Shown: positions 25,181-33,249 of the stretch, piece after piece | Layout: each line of letters starts with the position of its first letter | How positions within the stretch are numbered: the first letter of the stretch is position 1 | From: Rheinheimera pacifica | Lineage (GTDB): Bacteria; Pseudomonadota; Gammaproteobacteria; Enterobacterales; Alteromonadaceae | NCBI RefSeq assembly: GCF_024809855.1 | Contig: NZ_JANUEM010000002.1 | Span: forward strand, 1-64,000 | Direction: 5' to 3' | Length of the DNA: 64,000 nucleotides | Notes under the pieces: model-generated | The model's input: the letters and a program-made list of their open reading frames with translations, nothing else | The model's database searches: none | Told to the model about the DNA's origin: nothing | Translations under genes and position numbers: made by a program

Positions 25181-28100
25181 TCATGTACTTTTATAAAAGT
25201 TTTGTTCGTTTTTCCTGTTTCTGAATTGTGCCTCATCGGCCGTATCCACAACTGGTGTTATCCGGAACCAAGCGCTATAGAGCGCGGGGAGGAACAGCAA
25301 GATCAGCACTGTACCCACCGCCGTGCCGCCGATCAGCGTGTAAGCCATCGAGCCCCAGAACACGGAGTGAGTGAGCGAAATAAAGGCCAGCACGGCAGCG
25401 AGCGCCGTCAGGATCACAGGTCGGGCGCGTTGCACTGTGGCCTCGACGACGGCGTGATAACGATCCAGTCCGGCGGCCTGGTTCTCCTTGATCTGTTCGG
25501 TCAGGATCAGCGTGTTGCGCATCAGGATGCCGGCGAGGCCGATCAGACCCAGAATGGCGTTGAATCCGAAAGGTTGGTTGAAGATAAGTAGCATCGGAAC
25601 GACACCGACGAGACCAAGCGGCGCCGTCAGCAAGACCATAGCCATGGTGGAAAATGATCGTACCTGCAGCATGATGACGATGAGCATGGCGGCGATCATG
25701 GCGGGGAAAACCTTCCCCAATGCGGTATTGGCTTTGGTCGCCTCCTCGATCGATCCTCCCATCTCGATACGGTAGCCAGCCGGAAGGGACGCGATCAGCG
25801 GCTGAAGGGCCTCCGTGACCTGATTGGATACCTCGGGAGGCTGGCTTGCTTCGTTAATATCGGAGCGAATCGTGATAACCGGCATTCGGTCACGGCGCTT
25901 CATGATGGGGTATTCCGGCCGGACCTCCGAATGACCGATTTGGGACAGCGGTATTTGTCGACCGTCCCTGCTCATTAGCGAAAAATCCGCCAGACGCGCC
26001 GGGTCCAGTCTCTCATCCCCCGCGCTGCGCGCTACAACTTCAACATTGCGGATGTCCTCGCGAAAGTCAGTGACGGCGACACCGGTGAGCAAAAATTGTA
26101 ACTGCTGGCTCACCTCGGCAGGCGAGAGGCCGATAAGATTCAGTCGTTCCTGATCAGGGACGAAGCGCAGCACTGGCACGCGGCTACCCCAGTCACGGCT
26201 TGCCTGCCGCACATCGGGAACACGCCGCATGATGTCCAGGGCTTTTTCTGAGATGGCTGACACTTGTGCTGGATCGGGCCCCATGATCCGGAACTCAACC
26301 GGAAACGGGGTATAGGGCCCAAAAACCAGCTGGGTGGCTCGCACATTAGCCTCTGGAGCGAGCCCCTGCGCCACTACTTCCCGCAGCCGGTGCTTCAACG
26401 CCTCGCGTGCCCCTGCGTCTGGCGTCAGTACGACGATCTTGGCGAAGGCCGGATCAGGCAATTCCGGCGACATTGAAAAGAAGAAGCGGGGCGCGCCCTG
26501 ACCGATATAGCTGGTGATGCGCGTAGCTTCGGGCTGGTCGTGTAGCCAGCGTTCGAGCTGCTCTACTATTGTGCTCGTTGTTTCGATGCTGCTGCCTTCT
26601 GGCAGGCGAACCTCCACCAGCACTTCAGGGCGATCAGATGTCGGGAAAAACTGCTGTTTAACGGCGCCCATACCAGCAACAGAAAGCGCAAAAGCAACAC
26701 TGACGAAGGCGCAGGTCAGAAACTTGTGGCGCACCGCAAATTCGATAAGCCTGCGCAGACGCCGATAGTTCGGTGTGTTGTAAATCGCCTGGTGCCCGCC
26801 TTCGACCGGTTTAATATCGGGCAGCATTTTGACGCCGAGGTAGGGCGTGAAGATCACTGCGACAATCCACGAAATGATCAGGGCAAATCCCACGACCCAG
26901 AAAATGTTGCCAGCGTACTCGCCTGCCGACGAACGCGCAAAACCCACTGGCAGGAAACCGGCGATCGTCACGAGTGTTCCCGACAGCATCGGTGCCGCCG
27001 TATGGCTCCAGGCATAAGCTGCGGCTTTGATTCGGTCCATGCCTTCTTCCATTTTCACCACCATGACCTCGATGGCGATGATTGCGTCATCGACGAGAAG
27101 GCCGAGCGCCAGAATGAGGGCGCCGAGCGTGATGCGGTCGAAGAAGCGGCCGGTTTCCAGCATGATGAGGAAGACGACTGCAAGCGTTAGCGGCACGGCC
27201 GCTGCTACGACAATGCCGACACGCCAGCCGAGGCTGAGTAGGCTCACCACAATTACCACGCCTAGCGCCATCGCGAACTTCATCATAAATTCGTCGACCG
27301 CCGAGGTGATGTTGACGGCTTGGTCGGTGACCTTGTCGAGCGTCATCCCGAGCGGCAGTGTCGATGCGATCGCTGCAGTCTTGTTTTCAAGCGCCTTGCC
27401 GAGCGCGAGCCCGTCCCAGCCCTCCTGCATTACAGCCGCGAGCATGAGCACCGGTTCGCCCTGGCTCCGAATCAGGTAGGTCGGAGGATCTTCATAACCA
27501 CGATGGACCTTAGCAATGTCAGAGAGCTTCAGCGTGCGCCCGGCTACTGTGATCGGCGTGTTGGCAATCGCCTGAATGCTGTCGTATGCGCCGTCGAGCC
27601 TGATGAAAACCTGCGGTCCCTTGGTGTTGATCGAACCTGCCGGTGTAACTGTGTTCTGCCGCTGCAAGGTGGCAACAAGATCCTGTGCCGAGACACCAAG
27701 AGTGGCCAGTTTTGCATAGGAAAACTCGACAAAAATCCGTTCAGGGCGTTCACCCAAAACATTGATCTTCTTCACACCTGGCACATGCAGGAGTTCCTGA
27801 CGGATCACTTCTGCTTGCCTCACCAACTCACGCATTGGCAGGCCTTTGGCCTTGAGCGCATAAAGGGCGAAGCTCACATCTGAATATTCGTCGTTGACGA
27901 ATGGGCCGAACACGCCAGAAGGCAGGTTGCGGGCTTCATCCCCGAGCTTCTTGCGAGCCTGATAGAATTCCGCCTGCACGGAGGATGGCGGTGTGCTGTC
28001 CTTCAGCGTGACCGTCATATACGCATAACCCGGCCGTGTGGTCGTCTCGACCCGATCGTACCAGGTCAGCTCCTGAAGTCGCTTCTCCAATGGTTCGGCC

Positions 28101-28297
28101 ACAAGTTCCTGCATTTCTCGCGCCGTCGCACCTGGCCACGCCGTCGTAACCGTCAGGGTCTTGATAGTAAAGTTCGGATCCTCCGCCCTCCCCAGCATGA
28201 GGAAAGCGTAGGCGCCGGCGGCCACCAGCAGAAAGATGAAAAACAGGGTAACGGCGCGTTCGCGAACGGCAATCGCGGAAAGATTAAAGCTCATCAT
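25181..28297 (-). CDS. RND-family efflux permease (HAE1-like)
   Basis: 1038 aa, the normal size of a proton-driven RND pump subunit. It has an N-terminal transmembrane helix (AVTLFFIFLLVAAGAYAFLML), a large periplasmic loop, the TM4 proton-relay motif GLLVDDAIIAIEV with the Asp-Asp pair near residue 400, a second periplasmic loop and a matching C-terminal half ending in VGTVLILLFLPALYSAWF. It pumps drugs, solvents or other hydrophobic compounds; the HAE1 type is favoured over metal pumps because of the Asp-Asp pair. The start overlaps the adaptor stop (TGATG). No outer-membrane channel gene is present, so a host TolC-like protein must serve. The last residues (NEQNFYKST) run into AT-rich DNA and may be altered at the junction. 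Confidence 0.93.
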   Translation of the reverse strand: MMSFNLSAIAVRERAVTLFFIFLLVAAGAYAFLMLGRAEDPNFTIKTLTVTTAWPGATAREMQELVAEPLEKRLQELTWYDRVETTTRPGYAYMTVTLKDSTPPSSVQAEFYQARKKLGDEARNLPSGVFGPFVNDEYSDVSFALYALKAKGLPMRELVRQAEVIRQELLHVPGVKKINVLGERPERIFVEFSYAKLATLGVSAQDLVATLQRQNTVTPAGSINTKGPQVFIRLDGAYDSIQAIANTPITVAGRTLKLSDIAKVHRGYEDPPTYLIRSQGEPVLMLAAVMQEGWDGLALGKALENKTAAIASTLPLGMTLDKVTDQAVNITSAVDEFMMKFAMALGVVIVVSLLSLGWRVGIVVAAAVPLTLAVVFLIMLETGRFFDRITLGALILALGLLVDDAIIAIEVMVVKMEEGMDRIKAAAYAWSHTAAPMLSGTLVTIAGFLPVGFARSSAGEYAGNIFWVVGFALIISWIVAVIFTPYLGVKMLPDIKPVEGGHQAIYNTPNYRRLRRLIEFAVRHKFLTCAFVSVAFALSVAGMGAVKQQFFPTSDRPEVLVEVRLPEGSSIETTSTIVEQLERWLHDQPEATRITSYIGQGAPRFFFSMSPELPDPAFAKIVVLTPDAGAREALKHRLREVVAQGLAPEANVRATQLVFGPYTPFPVEFRIMGPDPAQVSAISEKALDIMRRVPDVRQASRDWGSRVPVLRFVPDQERLNLIGLSPAEVSQQLQFLLTGVAVTDFREDIRNVEVVARSAGDERLDPARLADFSLMSRDGRQIPLSQIGHSEVRPEYPIMKRRDRMPVITIRSDINEASQPPEVSNQVTEALQPLIASLPAGYRIEMGGSIEEATKANTALGKVFPAMIAAMLIVIMLQVRSFSTMAMVLLTAPLGLVGVVPMLLIFNQPFGFNAILGLIGLAGILMRNTLILTEQIKENQAAGLDRYHAVVEATVQRARPVILTALAAVLAFISLTHSVFWGSMAYTLIGGTAVGTVLILLFLPALYSAWFRITPVVDTADEAQFRNRKNEQNFYKST

Positions 28298-29412
28298 CAG
28301 TTCATCCCCAAAGGCACAGTCCTGACTCGGGCACCGTCATGCAATAGATGAGCGCCGAGCGAAACTATCGGCTCGCCGGAATTTAATCCGGAGATCATGG
28401 CCGTTTCGCTGGTCACCTGAATAAGTTCGACGGCTTGAAAGTGGACAGTCGAAGTAGTTCTGTCCAACACCCAAACACCGGTTTTCTTGCCGTCGTCGAA
28501 CAAGGCGCCGAGCGGCACCTGGACTCCCGGCAGGCTTATCTGACTGGCGACCCGAATGGTGACAGTAGCGCCGAGCGGTGCTGCTGCGATCTCTCCTTCG
28601 AGGACATAACGGGCCTCGTAGGTACGCGTCTGTGGATCGGCGGCGTCCGATAACTGCCGAAGGTGTGCAGTGGAGCCACGCCGGTTGCCCCCGTATAGAC
28701 TAGCTTCGGCCACCGAGCCTATCGCTGGGCGTAGCGTCTCGGGAAGTGCGACCACTGCTTCCCGGGGGCCGGCATGGGCAAGTCTGACCACCGGCTGTCC
28801 CGCAGCGACGACCTGCCCTGGCTCGCTGAGTGTATCGACTACGGTTCCGTCTGCATCCGCAACCAGCACTGAATAGGTTGCCTCGTTCTCTGCGACCTTC
28901 GCTTCCGCTTCAGCGGCCGCAAGCTGTGCCGTCGCAGTGTCGAACGCGGCCTTCGCCTGCTCGTATCGCTGCGGCGCTGCTGCCAGTCCATTCTTCACCA
29001 GATCCGCATAGCGCTGCTCGTCCGCCCGCGCCTGAACCAGAACAGCGTGAGCCGCAACCACAGTATTGCGCCTGGCAGTGAGCATGAGGCGAAGGTCGGT
29101 GTCGTCTATGCGCAGCAGCGGCTGGCCGGCTTTTACCTGCTGACCGACATCGACCAGCCGTTCAACGATCTTGCCAGGGACGCGAAATCCAAGATTGCTC
29201 TCGACCCTTGCCCCGATGAAGCCAGTGAAAGATTGCTCAGATCCGGTCACGGGCACTGCCGTTGCTAGCCTGACGACCGGTGGAGTTTGCCTCGGGTCAG
29301 CCTCGATAGAGGTGCTTGGCCCATGAAGGAATAGTGTGACAAATGCGATCACCCCAAGCATCGCAAGCAGTGCGCCCCCCACCACGATAGCGGGTTTTCT
29401 GTTTATAACCAT
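28297..29412 (-). CDS. RND efflux periplasmic adaptor (membrane fusion protein)
   Basis: 371 aa. An N-terminal anchor (AIVVGGALLAMLGVIAFVTLFL) is followed by the lipoyl half-motif GFRVPGKIVERLVDVGQQVKAGQPLLRID. Then comes a coiled-coil hairpin (about residues 105-175, rich in Ala/Glu/Lys), the second lipoyl half (DADGTVVDTLSEPGQVVAAGQPVV) and beta-barrel/membrane-proximal domains. I start at ATG 29412 (MVINRKPAIVV); the frame upstream has no coding character. Its stop overlaps the permease start by one base, so the two are coupled and stoichiometrically linked. GC-rich like its neighbours in this set. Confidence 0.9.
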   Translation of the reverse strand: MVINRKPAIVVGGALLAMLGVIAFVTLFLHGPSTSIEADPRQTPPVVRLATAVPVTGSEQSFTGFIGARVESNLGFRVPGKIVERLVDVGQQVKAGQPLLRIDDTDLRLMLTARRNTVVAAHAVLVQARADEQRYADLVKNGLAAAPQRYEQAKAAFDTATAQLAAAEAEAKVAENEATYSVLVADADGTVVDTLSEPGQVVAAGQPVVRLAHAGPREAVVALPETLRPAIGSVAEASLYGGNRRGSTAHLRQLSDAADPQTRTYEARYVLEGEIAAAPLGATVTIRVASQISLPGVQVPLGALFDDGKKTGVWVLDRTTSTVHFQAVELIQVTSETAMISGLNSGEPIVSLGAHLLHDGARVRTVPLGMN

Positions 29413-29497
29413 TTCGGTATTCCAAAAAATAAATTGCATTAAAAGAACCATGGCCAGCCGTAGGTGACGTGTGAAATTACCGCTGCAAGCGGAATAG

Positions 29498-29969
29498 TCA
29501 GAGCCACCTGCGAACCCCAGCTTTATAGCTGCGGTAGTCGTCACCAAACTTCGATGTGAGATAGCGCTCCTCGCGGGCGATCACCTGCGTCTGGATAACG
29601 ATCAGCGCCAACGGCAGCAAGGCGAGGGCAATTGGGCTGTCGAAGCCTATTGCCAGACCGGCATAGATAAACGCCATGCCGAGATACATGGGATTGCGGG
29701 TCCACCGATAAGGACTGGTCGTTGCAATGCAGGTAGTGGGTTGCGATGGCGGAACCTTGGTGCCCAACCGTCGGAACAGCCCTGCTGCTGCCAGCATCGT
29801 CGCCGCGCCGGTAGCGAACAGCAGCACCCACCCCGGCCAGCACTCGCCAGTCAAGTCCGAAAGAGCTGAGGGTAATAAAATGCTCCGTCGCCAGCCCCAC
29901 TAGCAGCGTTCTCAGATAGACGAAAGGTGGAGGAAAGCGTACACCCGCACTGTCCGGTTCTATGGCCAT
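29498..29969 (-). pseudogene. Isoprenylcysteine carboxyl methyltransferase-like membrane protein, frameshifted
   Basis: Two overlapping frames together make one ICMT/phospholipid-methyltransferase-type protein of about 157 aa. The first frame gives MAIEPDSAGVRFPPPFVYL... to WRVLAG; the second continues WVLLFATGAATMLAAAGLF, SPYRWTRNPMYLGMAF (the conserved RNPMYLG motif) and the terminal AREERYLTSKFGDDYRSYKAGVRRWL. The switch lies in a G-rich run near 29836-29842 (GGCCGGGGTGGG); removing one G restores a continuous frame. ATG 29969 has a TAGGAGA site 7 bases upstream. Either a true mutation or a sequencing error. Family enzymes methylate small thiols, lipids or prenylcysteine; substrate unknown. 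Confidence 0.8.
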
Positions 29970-29991
29970 GCTCATTCTCCTATTTCTGCGG

Positions 29992-30885
29992 TCAAACTAG
30001 CATCGACTGTTGGGCTGAGATACCAGCCATCGCGCCTTGCCATAATGCCGTTGTCACTGAGGGCATGCCGGGGTTAGCGAGGTCTCCTGCGGCGTAGATA
30101 CCTGGCATGCTGGTCTCGCGGCGTTCATCCACCTTGATGGCAATGCCAGCGGGCGTATCAATCGTGGCAAGCCTCAGTGCTTCGTGCAGGCTTGCGGACG
30201 GCTTGTTGCGCGGATGCGCAAACAGGATGTCGACAGTGACATTGGCTTCAGTATCTAGCTTGATAGTGGAAACATGCCCCTCGTTCCGGGTGATTTCGAT
30301 GATCCGGCCGTCGAAAAGAGGGATGTTGCGACGCGCCAGATCGGCCCGGATATTAGACGGAATGTCGTGAATATCGGCGAAGACCGTCAACCTGTCAGTC
30401 CAGCCGAGGAACAGCCTGACATAATTGTGCGACTGCGGGCCGGACCAAATGAGACCCCAATGCTGGCCGGCGAATTCAAACCCGTCGCAATAGGGGCAGG
30501 GCACGATGGAGGATCCCCAGCTCTCGGCAAAGCCCGGAACTTCAGGCATCTGGTCGGCGACGCCATAGCTCAGGATCAGGCGGCGCGCCTTGAGGGTTTC
30601 GCCAGCGCCGGTGAGAACCGAGAAATCGTCGATGGCACCGGAGACGCTGTCAGCCCGGGCATTGACCAGCCTAATCGTGGGATAGCGTGCCAACTGCTGG
30701 CGCGCTTCTGTCAGGATTTCCTGCGGAGGCTTGTGATCGTGGCCGAGCAAGCCATGTGAGCGGCCGGCGAAGCGGTTGCGCTGCAGGCCGGTGTCAAGAA
30801 CGGTGACCTTACGGCGGGCACGGCCGAGCTGTAGCGCCGCTGCGAGACCGGCAAAGCTGCCGCCGATGATGATGACGTCGTCCAT
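29992..30885 (-). CDS. Thioredoxin-reductase-like NAD(P)/FAD oxidoreductase
   Basis: 297 aa. It has an N-terminal FAD-binding Rossmann motif (IIIGGSFAGLAAALQLGRA), a redox pair in PCPYCDGFEF (CPYC, about residues 129-132), a degenerate NADPH region (LIWSGPQSHNYV instead of a clear GGGxxA) and the C-terminal FAD segment SMPGIYAAGDLAN. It resembles stand-alone TrxR homologues often found beside TetR regulators; the altered NADPH loop leaves the electron donor uncertain. First gene of a minus-strand set with the methyltransferase and RND genes, divergent from tetR. Confidence 0.87.
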   Translation of the reverse strand: MDDVIIIGGSFAGLAAALQLGRARRKVTVLDTGLQRNRFAGRSHGLLGHDHKPPQEILTEARQQLARYPTIRLVNARADSVSGAIDDFSVLTGAGETLKARRLILSYGVADQMPEVPGFAESWGSSIVPCPYCDGFEFAGQHWGLIWSGPQSHNYVRLFLGWTDRLTVFADIHDIPSNIRADLARRNIPLFDGRIIEITRNEGHVSTIKLDTEANVTVDILFAHPRNKPSASLHEALRLATIDTPAGIAIKVDERRETSMPGIYAAGDLANPGMPSVTTALWQGAMAGISAQQSMLV

Positions 30886-30979
30886 AGTGATGAGCTCCGG
30901 GTTGTGGTTATAGATAGTTGCTCTGGGTCAAGCGACATTTGATCTGGGAGACAGCTACCCATTTACTTGCACCTTTAAA

Positions 30980-30993
30980 ATACTATATAGTAT
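30980..30993. promoter_or_regulatory. Palindromic operator between tetR and the oxidoreductase
   Basis: ATACTATATAGTAT is a perfect 14-bp palindrome in the 150-base divergent intergenic region. A related TACT-gtca-AGTA sits at 31013-31024, next to the tetR start. Most likely the binding sites of the TetR protein controlling both transcripts. Confidence 0.65.
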
Positions 30994-31035
30994 CGTAATT
31001 CAATAATTAAGATACTGTCAAGTACTGAATATTTT

Positions 31036-31686
31036 ATGACCAAAAAAATCAGCCAGACCCGGCGTGGCCGGCCCGTCAACGAGGTACTCGGCCAAACGAT
31101 AGTCGACGCCGCGTGCGAACTCTTTGTGGAATTGGGCTTTCAGGCTACGACCTTGGACAAGGTCGCCCGGCGGGCGAAAATATCCAAGCTCAGCATCTAT
31201 CGGCACTTCGACAGCAAAGAAGCACTGTTCAGCGCGGCCATCAGGGCCCGCTGCCATCAGTTTTCACCAAATGCGCTGTTTGAAGGTGCTGAGGGTTCAG
31301 CAGAAGATCAACTGATGGCGGTGGGGTCATCTCTGCTTCGTACCCTGCTAAACCCGGACGTTCGCAGTGTCGAGGCCATGGTTATGGCCGACAAGACGAA
31401 TCAACCGTCGTTAAGCCGACTGCATTACGAAGCTGGACCCGGCCGTGTCATCACCCAAATCGAGGCCCTTCTGAGCCAGCTGCACGCGAAAGCAGTTTTG
31501 AACGTGCCCGATCCTCTCCGAGCCGCCCGCCTCTTTGCCGCACTATTCAAAGGTTCCGATCTGCTGATGGTCGCCCGTTTTGATGAAGCGAGAGCGCAAG
31601 ACGAGCACGAAATCGAATCCTATTGCCGGTCAGCTGTCGCCATGTTTATCGCCGCGCACGGTGGCAATGTACATGCAGGCAGATAA
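31036..31686 (+). CDS. TetR/AcrR-family transcriptional regulator
   Basis: 216 aa. A basic N-terminal tail precedes the TetR helix-turn-helix (IVDAACELFVELGFQATTLDKVARRAKISKLSIYRHFDSKEALFSAAI, residues about 22-70). The C-terminal part is an all-helical ligand domain (ALFKGSDLLMVARF) of the type found in regulators of RND efflux. It is divergent from the oxidoreductase-methyltransferase-adaptor-RND set and is the obvious local repressor. The ATG at 31036 has no strong ribosome site. GC-rich, unlike the defence operon. Confidence 0.9.
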   Translation: MTKKISQTRRGRPVNEVLGQTIVDAACELFVELGFQATTLDKVARRAKISKLSIYRHFDSKEALFSAAIRARCHQFSPNALFEGAEGSAEDQLMAVGSSLLRTLLNPDVRSVEAMVMADKTNQPSLSRLHYEAGPGRVITQIEALLSQLHAKAVLNVPDPLRAARLFAALFKGSDLLMVARFDEARAQDEHEIESYCRSAVAMFIAAHGGNVHAGR

Positions 31687-31770
31687 CCTGGTTAAAAAGC
31701 AGATCAGGAAAAGGATAAAGGCATGACAGAGAAAGATGTTTATGAAATCACTGACTGGAAAGGTCAATGA

Positions 31771-31995
31771 GTGGGGCGCCGGGTTGCCTGCCAGACCCGG
31801 CCAGATGTCGTGATTGGGTTGGAGATATTTCTGGATACCTCTTCTATAGAAGTGTTTGCCGACAATGGCCGCACGGTGATGACCAGTGTTGTATTTCCTG
31901 AGGCACCCTATAGTCAGCTTAAACTAAGTACTGACAGTGCTATCAACATTCAGCAGCTCTCTATAGCGCAACTCAGGTCAATATGGCAAAAATAG
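31771..31995 (+). pseudogene. 3' remnant of a GH32 (levanase/fructosidase) gene
   Basis: A 74-codon frame whose last ~65 residues match the C-terminal beta-sandwich of GH32 glycosidases: IFLDTSSIEVFADNGRTVMTSVVFPEAPY and a closing QLRSIWQK. The whole catalytic five-bladed propeller (about 400 residues) is missing. The frame is closed by TGA at 31768-31770, which itself ends a tiny 15-codon ORF (31723-31770, MTEKDVYEITDWKGQ) placed after tetR. The junction near 31770-31800 therefore looks like the boundary where foreign DNA replaced most of a sugar-utilisation gene. The terminator at 32067 is probably that of the original gene. Confidence 0.8.
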
Positions 31996-32066
31996 CCATA
32001 CAGAGTTGGTTGCCGGTTAACGACTGATCGTTCTTATAACACCTAACCCTCCGCTAATTTGTCGGG

Positions 32067-32094
32067 AAAAGCCTCTAAAATCAGAGGCTTTTTT
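32067..32094 (+). terminator. Rho-independent terminator after the GH32 remnant
   Basis: AAAAGCCTCT-aaaatc-AGAGGCTTTTTT: a 10-bp stem including the A/T pairs, with a T-run. Confidence 0.92.
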
Positions 32095-32154
32095 ATTGCC
32101 GCTTATCTAACTCTTGAAACCGCTGTGGTGGACCCCCATTGCTGTTATAGTTTT

Positions 32155-32168
32155 ATACCACTTGGTAT
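32155..32168. promoter_or_regulatory. Palindrome upstream of the LLM-class monooxygenase
   Basis: ATACCA-ct-TGGTAT, a 6+6 inverted repeat 35 bases before the start codon at 32203, overlapping the likely promoter. It has the size of a repressor operator of the HxlR, MarR or TetR type; no such regulator is adjacent. Confidence 0.45.
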
Positions 32169-32202
32169 GTAATATTCATATTCACAGCGATGCGGAGCGC
32201 AC

Positions 32203-33189
32203 ATGATCCCTTTATCCATTTTAGATTTAGCCCCGGTGTCGGCCGGCAGCAGCATTGCCGATAGTTTTGCCGCCAGCAAAGCCCTGGCACAACACGCCGA
32301 ACAGCTGGGTTACCACCGTTACTGGCTGGCCGAGCACCACAATATGCCGGGCATCGCCAGTGCTGCTACGTCGTTATTAATCAGCCATTTAGCTGCTGCA
32401 ACTTCACGTATTCGTTTAGGCGCTGGTGGCATTATGCTGCCTAATCATTCGCCACTGGTTATCGCCGAGCAATTTGGCACCCTTGCGACGTTGTACCCTG
32501 AGCGTATCGATTTGGGCTTGGGCAGAGCGCCGGGCAGCGATCAGGTAACCGCGCGCGCATTGCGGCGTAATCAGGCCGAAACGGAAGCGCAGTTCCCGGC
32601 AGACATTGCTCAGCTACAGCGCTATTTTGCTGACGTTCAGCCGGGGCAGCCGGTACAGGCTGTACCCGGCCAGGGCTTGTACGTGCCGTTGTGGATCCTG
32701 GGTTCGAGTTTATATGGCGCGCAACTGGCAGCGCAGCTGGGGCTGCCCTATGCATTTGCCTCACATTTTGCCCCTGGCATAATGCAACAGGCCGCAGAGT
32801 TGTACCGGCGCGAATTTAAACCTTCGGCGCAACTGGATAAACCCTACCTGATGTTGGCGCTGAATGTGTTTGCTGCAGACAGCACAGCAGAAGCCAAACG
32901 GTTGTTTAGCTCGCTGCAACAGCAGTTTGTTAACCTTGCACGCGGTACACCCGGCTTATTACCCGCGCCGGTAGATAGCATAGACAGTATCTGGCAGCCA
33001 CACGAGAAAGCTTATGTGCAAAACGCACTGGCCTGCTCTGTGGTGGGCGATGCCGCAGAGGTGCGCCAAGGCATAAAAGACTTTATAGCCAGATACAACC
33101 CGGACGAGCTAATGCTTACCAGCATGATGCATGACCCGCAAGCACGGCAAACCAGTTACCGCATAGCGGCAGAGTTACTGGCAGAGTAA
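32203..33189 (+). CDS. LLM-class flavin-dependent monooxygenase (YhbW-like)
   Basis: 328 aa. It belongs to the bacterial luciferase-like superfamily: [14 protein letters not shown] at the start, [23 protein letters not shown] (the conserved AEHHN motif), [26 protein letters not shown] and [14 protein letters not shown]. These are the signatures of the YhbW-type subgroup. Members use reduced flavin to oxidise small organic compounds, but the physiological substrate is unknown. ATG 32203 follows GCGGAGCGCAC. A terminator at 33208 ends this single-gene unit. Confidence 0.9.
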   Translation: MIPLSILDLAPVSAGSSIADSFAASKALAQHAEQLGYHRYWLAEHHNMPGIASAATSLLISHLAAATSRIRLGAGGIMLPNHSPLVIAEQFGTLATLYPERIDLGLGRAPGSDQVTARALRRNQAETEAQFPADIAQLQRYFADVQPGQPVQAVPGQGLYVPLWILGSSLYGAQLAAQLGLPYAFASHFAPGIMQQAAELYRREFKPSAQLDKPYLMLALNVFAADSTAEAKRLFSSLQQQFVNLARGTPGLLPAPVDSIDSIWQPHEKAYVQNALACSVVGDAAEVRQGIKDFIARYNPDELMLTSMMHDPQARQTSYRIAAELLAE

Positions 33190-33207
33190 AGCCGGAGAGC
33201 TAATAAA

Positions 33208-33230
33208 GCGGGGCTGAATTGCCCCGTTTT
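33208..33230. terminator. Bidirectional terminator
   Basis: CGGGGC (33209-33214) / GCCCCG (33221-33226) with TTTT following on the + strand and AAA on the other side. It separates the convergent monooxygenase and TonB receptor genes. Confidence 0.85.
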
Positions 33231-33249
33231 GAGTGGTTAATGTTTTATT

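Noticed and set aside
26726..27883. Long plus-strand frames opposite the RND permease gene
   Set aside because: GC-rich coding DNA leaves antisense frames open. They overlap a full, conserved RND protein and show no recognisable domain.
13320..31770. Prophage
   Set aside because: No integrase, capsid, terminase, tail or lysis genes. The block contains defence, IS and efflux genes only.
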